A stretch of DNA of 10,528 nt from JAUZPB01 sp050262615 (lineage in GTDB: Bacteria; Bacteroidota; Ignavibacteria; Ignavibacteriales; SURF-24): positions 1-10,528 of the forward strand of contig JBLNEL010000334.1 of assembly GCA_050262615.1 (NCBI GenBank), written 5' to 3'. This document shows positions 6,886 through 10,528 of this stretch, piece by piece. The position numbers were made by a program, and so were the translations under genes. How positions within the stretch are numbered: position 1 is the stretch's first letter; every line of letters starts with the position of its first letter. The notes beneath the pieces were generated by a model that made no database searches, was not told the DNA's origin, and was given only the letters and a program-made list of their open reading frames with translations.

Positions 6886-7557
6886 TCATTCTTTTCCAGT
6901 TTTGCTGTGGGGTGCATCTACAGGCTTTGACTCAGGTGAACCTTTCTGACGTAAAAAAATGGTGAATACTACCATTAAACCCACCGACAGGAATTCACTT
7001 TGCCAGTTCTGAAAGGATTCGAACCAGAATCTTGAAGAGGCTAAATACCCAACAGTAGTGACCTGTTTATTAATATGGTGAGTTAACAATTCCTGATTAT
7101 ATTCCTGTGCGCCGGAAGCGGCATGCAGAAAAAAACAGATAAGAAAAAGCAGGAATAATGCAATGCTAAGTGAATATTCATACAGGACTAATATAAAGCC
7201 GCCTTTTCTTACAGGCCATGGGGCATCTTTCTTATTTTTAGAATATCTGGGATCTCTGTCGACATCTTCTTTTCCATTCAATTTTTTAGATTCAGCTGAG
7301 CCTTTCTGATAAAGAAATGCAGTTAAAACAACGAAAAGGAACATTTGCAAAAATTCGGATTCCCAGTTTTCCATGGTTGCTTCTGCAAAATGAGATGTAC
7401 TAATATATTCAAAATACCCGACTTCAGATTCTCCATGTTCAAGTTGATCATTATTATATTCCTTTAGGCCAGAGAGACTTTGTCCAAGAATAAAAACAGT
7501 AAAGAAAAGTCCAAGCCAAACAATAGAAAGGCCATTTTCGCGAAATATACGTTTCAT
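6886..7557 (-). CDS. DUF6766 family membrane protein with internal duplication
   Basis: The 223-residue protein consists of two homologous halves (about 9-91 and 128-211). Each has a membrane helix, a conserved polar loop and a second helix. The halves share S-L/I-S-I openings, an EYN..L segment (33-39, 152-158), a GY-x-x-S-x-F region, NWESEFL / NWQSEFL (64-70 and 184-190) and QKGSAESK / QKGSPESK (84-91 and 204-211). I recognise this pattern as the DUF6766 family, whose function is unknown. Helices are near 11-29, 68-84, 129-146 and 188-203; the linker between the halves is charged (residues 92-120). AAAGG (complement of 7564-7568) sits 6 bases before the ATG and supports the start. The gene diverges from the outer-membrane barrel gene at 7785. 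Its length and ends look complete. Confidence 0.85.
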   Translation of the reverse strand: MKRIFRENGLSIVWLGLFFTVFILGQSLSGLKEYNNDQLEHGESEVGYFEYISTSHFAEATMENWESEFLQMFLFVVLTAFLYQKGSAESKKLNGKEDVDRDPRYSKNKKDAPWPVRKGGFILVLYEYSLSIALFLLFLICFFLHAASGAQEYNQELLTHHINKQVTTVGYLASSRFWFESFQNWQSEFLSVGLMVVFTIFLRQKGSPESKPVDAPHSKTGKE

Positions 7558-7677
7558 TGGGTACCTTTATCAATGGATTATGTAAAGCTGTTATAAAGTA
7601 ATATAATCTCTCTGGGTGAAAAATAAAGTATTCTAAAGCAAAGAATAATATTTCCGGGCATAAGAATTATTAAAGCA

Positions 7678-7689
7678 ATTTGATCAAAT
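7678..7689. promoter_or_regulatory. Candidate operator: perfect palindrome ATTTGATCAAAT
   Basis: ATTTGATCAAAT is a perfect 12-base palindrome. Its right half, GATCAAA, is repeated 11 bases downstream (7693-7699), about one turn of the helix away. This arrangement fits a dimeric regulator with an extra half-site. The spacing does not match the TTGAT-N4-ATCAA form of CRP/FNR sites, so no regulator is named. Confidence 0.35.
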
Positions 7690-7712
7690 AAAGATCAAAG
7701 GATCTGCAACAG

Positions 7713-7726
7713 ATTGCTTTAGCAAT
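7713..7726. repeat. Small hairpin ATTGC-TTTA-GCAAT
   Basis: ATTGC (7713-7717) and GCAAT (7722-7726) form a perfect 5-base stem with a TTTA loop. The left arm and loop also pair with TAAAGCAAT at 7671-7679, so two alternative structures share one sequence. It is followed by ATTTT on the plus strand but is too short to call a terminator. Confidence 0.35.
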
Positions 7727-7774
7727 ATTTTCATTTGTTCCAAGGTTTTATTTAATTAAATATATAAACCATTT

Positions 7775-7778
7775 GGAG
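7775..7778 (+). promoter_or_regulatory. Ribosome binding site GGAG for the barrel gene at 7785
   Basis: GGAG lies 6 bases before the ATG at 7785. An in-frame TTG at 7773 overlaps this site, which makes the ATG at 7785 the real start. Confidence 0.7.
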
Positions 7779-7784
7779 CGTTTA

Positions 7785-8660
7785 ATGAACAGTAGAATAC
7801 TTTTTATCTCAGTATTCATTTCTATATTACCTTTACAGTTTTTATACTCTAAGACGTTACAGGAAAATTCATTAAAGAAAAGTGAATTGCAGGATTCAAG
7901 TTCTGAAAGCAAATTTTCTGAAGCGATAGAAGACAACTCATTTCTGATTGAGGAGGCATATAATCAGGAAGACAGGGTTATTCAGCATATTTCAACTCTT
8001 ATATATTCGATGAAGCCTTTTAACAGCTATTCTTATTCATTTACGCAGGAATGGCCGTTTTTCAGCCAGAAGCATCAGTTAAGTTTTACAATTCCTTATA
8101 CATATTTTACAGAAAACTCTGTATCAGGAATAGGTGATATATATTTAAATTACCGTTACCAGTTAACTGGGCATGATGATTTTATTACGGCTGCCCCAAG
8201 AATTTCAGTCATACTGCCTACAGGCAACAATGAAAAAGGTCTGGGTACAGGATCAACCGGTTTTCAGCTTAACATACCGCTGAGTAAAAGATTAACTGAA
8301 GGTTTCGCAGCACATGCAAATCTTGGAATGACATTATTTCCAAATGCGAAGGCTAATGATATTTCTGGCAGGGAAATCAAGAAAACACTTGCATCATATA
8401 ACTATGGGGCAAGTATAATCTGGCTTCTGAGCTACAATTTTAATCTAATGCTCGAATATGTTGGATATTATAACGGTGCATTTGATGAAAAAGCAGAAGT
8501 TGGACATAGACTGACGCATATTCTCTCTCCAGGCCTGCGATATGCAATAGATGTAAATAAGCTTCAGATCGTGCCGGGACTTGCCCTTCCGGTTAGTTTT
8601 GAAGAGGGTAGTTCGAGAACAGATCTGTTTTTCTATTTATCGTTTGAACATCCAATCTGA
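7785..8660 (+). CDS. Outer-membrane barrel protein, MetA-pathway 'transporter' family
   Basis: Starting at the ATG with GGAG 6 bases upstream, the protein has 291 residues, with a signal peptide at about 1-22 (hydrophobic core 5-20, cleavage near YS-KT). A Ser/Glu-rich stretch (25-52) is followed by conserved blocks: FLIEEAYNQE (53-62), VIQHIST (65-71), SFTQEWP (85-91), HQLSFTIPY (97-105), GIGDIYLNYRYQL (115-127) and PRISVILPTG (138-147). Strand-like segments continue to IVPGLALPVSF (262-272) and a final LFFYLSFEHPI. These blocks match the family catalogued as 'putative MetA-pathway of phenol degradation' (PF13557), often simply called transporter. The pathway name is inherited from one member; no aromatic-degradation genes are present here. 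Membership is fairly sure, the transported compound is unknown. It converges with the receptor gene ending at 8727. Confidence 0.82.
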   Translation: MNSRILFISVFISILPLQFLYSKTLQENSLKKSELQDSSSESKFSEAIEDNSFLIEEAYNQEDRVIQHISTLIYSMKPFNSYSYSFTQEWPFFSQKHQLSFTIPYTYFTENSVSGIGDIYLNYRYQLTGHDDFITAAPRISVILPTGNNEKGLGTGSTGFQLNIPLSKRLTEGFAAHANLGMTLFPNAKANDISGREIKKTLASYNYGASIIWLLSYNFNLMLEYVGYYNGAFDEKAEVGHRLTHILSPGLRYAIDVNKLQIVPGLALPVSFEEGSSRTDLFFYLSFEHPI

Positions 8661-8726
8661 TAAATAATTTAACTACGGAAAGTAAACTCAATATCTATGC
8701 TAAAGTGGAAAGCAGGTACTGTATTT
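8661..8726. other. Short convergent intergenic gap without visible terminator
   Basis: The 66 bases between the barrel gene and the convergent receptor gene contain no GC-rich hairpin or T-run on either strand. If termination occurs here, it is factor-dependent or uses a structure that is not apparent by eye. Confidence 0.4.
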
Positions 8727-10528
8727 CTAAAAGTCATCATCATATTCCTCCTGATTACTAAGGTCCCTCAGTTCTTCATCTGCCTGTGTCTGGAAGAAAT
8801 ATGAAATATCCAGGGAAATTATTCTAGTAGTTTGTCTTATGTTGTTAATGGTACGGAAGCCTGTTCCGTATCTGTCAGAATTAAGGTTTTTCGTGTTGAA
8901 AATGTCATCTGCCTTAAGTGTCAGCGAAAGTGCTTTATTAAAGAATAATGCTTTTATAGCTGCATTAACATAATATACTGATCTTGACTTTTCCTGCATA
9001 GAAACTGAAGGTGAGGAGTATTGAAAATTCAGCATTAATCTGAAATCATTAATAGAAAGGTTAGAGCGAATGCCAGCATCCCAGCTGAGTGAATTATTAT
9101 ATAACGTAGGGCTGTCGTATTTAGTCTTGGATAATGAAAAATCAGGGTCCAGTCTTAAGCAGTTAAAGAAGGTGCTTTCTGTCGAAACACCTATTCCAAA
9201 TGATTCTCTGGAGGAAATATTTTTATAAGTTGTCTGTGAGACCTTAGAATTAAGCTGTGTTGTAATTCGTTCAATTAAATTACTGTTTTTTGTATAAAAA
9301 GCTCCCAGATGAAATTCCTGGTTACAAACAGGAACAGAGCATCTGAGTGTAAAGATGTCATCATAGCTAGGTTCCAGATCAGGGTTACCCATAACGAGAT
9401 TTGTTGAATCAGTGTAATCAGTATGAGGATTCAGCTGGCGGTTCTGGGGGTAGAAACATTGTCTGAAAAATCCCAGAGTTAAATCATATTTATCTAAAAA
9501 TTTTCTGCTTAATGAGAAAGAAGGCACAATATTAAAAAACGTATAGCTGTATTTTTCGTTTGATGCCATTTGTTCGCTCAGCTGGAATTTTTTTTCAAAT
9601 GACAAGCCAAAGCCGTATCTGAAATCCCAGAGTTTTCCGTCAACTGAGCCATAAGCTGAATGTCTTGTATCTTCATTCCGCTGAAGGAGTCTTTTCCCCA
9701 TATCCTCGATATAGATACGGCAGACCTGATCGAGGTTAGTGTATCTGTTATCCATTGATAATCTGATAAAACTTCCCCTGTAGCCGGTTCTGAATTTTAT
9801 ATTTTCAAAAAAAACATCAGCATAATTCAAACCCCAGGAGAGTGTTTTGTTAGTATTAACTGAGGTATTACTTTGGTATCCTGTTCCTAAAGACGCATTG
9901 GTATCTATAAGTAAATTTTTCTGCATAAGCTCATTGTTCATATTCATCGAGTTATTAACGTAGCCGAGAACAAGTCCGAGTGTTCTTCCAGGCTTCTCAA
10001 ATTTTTTATTATACAATGCAGTAGAATTGAAAAATCTCTGCTGATTATGAGTGTTATTATTACTTCTGTATGTCTCGGCGTAAGACAAATTGCTTCCGGA
10101 CAGATAGTTCATAATAGTTCTTCTGTTATCGGTAAAAGATCTTCTGAAACCAGTCTGTACAAACAGAGAGCTGTTTATTCCAGGATTCAGGTTTAGCGAT
10201 AAGCCGAAGTAATTCGAATTGGAATTGTTGTCTGTATTCCCTGATTGTCTTAGATAAGTATTGGAATTATTTAAGGATATAGATTTTTCTGAATTTGTTT
10301 CAGTATTAAGCTTGGTATAGCCATTAAAATATTTTCCCCTTAGATAAACGTCTTTATATGAATAACCCAAAGATGCGCTGGAGTTAAGATTATTTTTAGT
10401 ATTTGCACTTACCCCCAGTGTTCCACTATATTTAGTCAGGGATATTTTTCTTGTAATGATATTTATTATTCCGCCTTCAGGTCTTTCATCAAATTCAAAG
10501 GAAGGATCGGAGATAAGTTCAATTTTAT
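8727..10528 (-). CDS. TonB-dependent receptor-like barrel protein (PF14905 type), N-terminus beyond the window
   Basis: The frame is open from the right edge (last full codon 10524-10526) to a TAG at 8727-8729, giving 599 visible residues. The visible part begins inside the plug: IELISDPSFEFDERPEGGII followed by NIITRK, the usual end of a TonB plug, then about 550 residues of barrel. The barrel contains LNPHTDY...LVMGNPDLEPSYDD (about 9370-9450), equivalent to the 'R-P..LNP....GNP.L.PE' block, and ADDIFNTKNL near the end (about 8880-8920), both characteristic of the outer-membrane barrel family PF14905. After the last strand (DISYFF) there is an acidic tail ending EEYDDDF. The signal peptide and any N-terminal carboxypeptidase-like domain lie off the edge. 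An in-frame TTG at 10370 is inside the barrel and is not a start. Ligand unknown; such proteins often act in uptake of metals or oligomeric nutrients. Confidence 0.88.
   Translation of the reverse strand, partial: KIELISDPSFEFDERPEGGIINIITRKISLTKYSGTLGVSANTKNNLNSSASLGYSYKDVYLRGKYFNGYTKLNTETNSEKSISLNNSNTYLRQSGNTDNNSNSNYFGLSLNLNPGINSSLFVQTGFRRSFTDNRRTIMNYLSGSNLSYAETYRSNNNTHNQQRFFNSTALYNKKFEKPGRTLGLVLGYVNNSMNMNNELMQKNLLIDTNASLGTGYQSNTSVNTNKTLSWGLNYADVFFENIKFRTGYRGSFIRLSMDNRYTNLDQVCRIYIEDMGKRLLQRNEDTRHSAYGSVDGKLWDFRYGFGLSFEKKFQLSEQMASNEKYSYTFFNIVPSFSLSRKFLDKYDLTLGFFRQCFYPQNRQLNPHTDYTDSTNLVMGNPDLEPSYDDIFTLRCSVPVCNQEFHLGAFYTKNSNLIERITTQLNSKVSQTTYKNISSRESFGIGVSTESTFFNCLRLDPDFSLSKTKYDSPTLYNNSLSWDAGIRSNLSINDFRLMLNFQYSSPSVSMQEKSRSVYYVNAAIKALFFNKALSLTLKADDIFNTKNLNSDRYGTGFRTINNIRQTTRIISLDISYFFQTQADEELRDLSNQEEYDDDF

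Larger units (their letters stand above)
7558..7784. promoter_or_regulatory. Divergent intergenic control region between DUF6766 and barrel genes
   Basis: Both flanking genes are transcribed away from this region, so it should contain two promoters. It includes a perfect 12-base palindrome (7678-7689), a directly repeated GATCAAA spaced 11 bases apart (7682 and 7693), and a perfect 9-base inverted repeat TAAAGCAAT (7671-7679) / ATTGCTTTA (7713-7721). A TATATAAA stretch lies at 7761-7768, but I could not pair it with a well-spaced -35 element. The ribosome binding sites of both genes lie at its ends. Confidence 0.5.

Noticed and set aside
7678..7699. CRP/FNR site
   Set aside because: The half-sites TTGAT and ATCAA are either directly fused or 9 bases apart rather than separated by 4 bases.
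7773..7784. TTG start for the barrel gene
   Set aside because: The TTG overlaps the GGAG ribosome binding site, and the ATG at 7785 gives the normal signal peptide.
10368..10370. TTG as start of the right-hand receptor gene
   Set aside because: The same frame continues upstream to the window edge through a clear plug-domain sequence, so this codon is internal.

Overview
This window is AT-rich and carries bacterial genes on both strands. The organism looks like a member of the Bacteroidota/Chlorobiota/Ignavibacteriota group. Two large outer-membrane receptors of the TonB-dependent type are present, one with the PF14905-type barrel common in this group. Several proteins are short lipoproteins, and a DUF6766 membrane protein is also encoded. 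Recognisable Shine-Dalgarno sequences (AGAGG, AAAGG, GGAG) lie at good spacing before several starts. This argues against a typical Bacteroidia or Flavobacteriia genome, where such sites are rare, and leans towards an Ignavibacteria-like lineage. That placement is inference from gene style only.

Layout, left to right. Positions 1-61 may hold the C-terminal end of a gene entering from the left. Positions 62-335 carry no convincing gene. A co-directional plus-strand cluster follows (336-815, 845-1606, 1645-2442) with gaps of 29 and 38 bases. It encodes a small lipoprotein, a second lipoprotein of about 253 residues, and a phosphodiester glycosidase (NAGPA/DUF2233 family) with an N-terminal membrane anchor or signal. 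This cluster meets, with a 2-base convergent gap, a minus-strand run of four genes. In transcription order these are a DUF6766 membrane protein (7557-6886), a secreted alpha/beta hydrolase (6679-5744), a TonB-dependent receptor (5526-3376) and an EamA/DMT transporter (3326-2445). The receptor and transporter are close enough to share a transcript. The other two genes are separated by gaps of about 200 bases, one of which contains a degenerate 19-base tandem repeat array.

To the right, an outer-membrane barrel protein of the MetA-like 'transporter' family (7785-8660, plus strand) diverges from the DUF6766 gene. The 227-base region between their start codons holds a perfect 12-base palindrome and other repeats. 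The window ends inside a large minus-strand TonB-receptor-like barrel gene (8727 to the right edge) whose N-terminus is missing.

Taken together, this is a cell-envelope neighbourhood: outer-membrane receptors and barrels, lipoproteins, secreted hydrolases and inner-membrane proteins. I see no transposase, phage gene, RNA gene, CRISPR array or defence system, and no clear evidence of a new multi-gene system. The most unusual structures are the 19-base repeat array, the palindromic intergenic region and the lipoprotein/glycosidase cluster.
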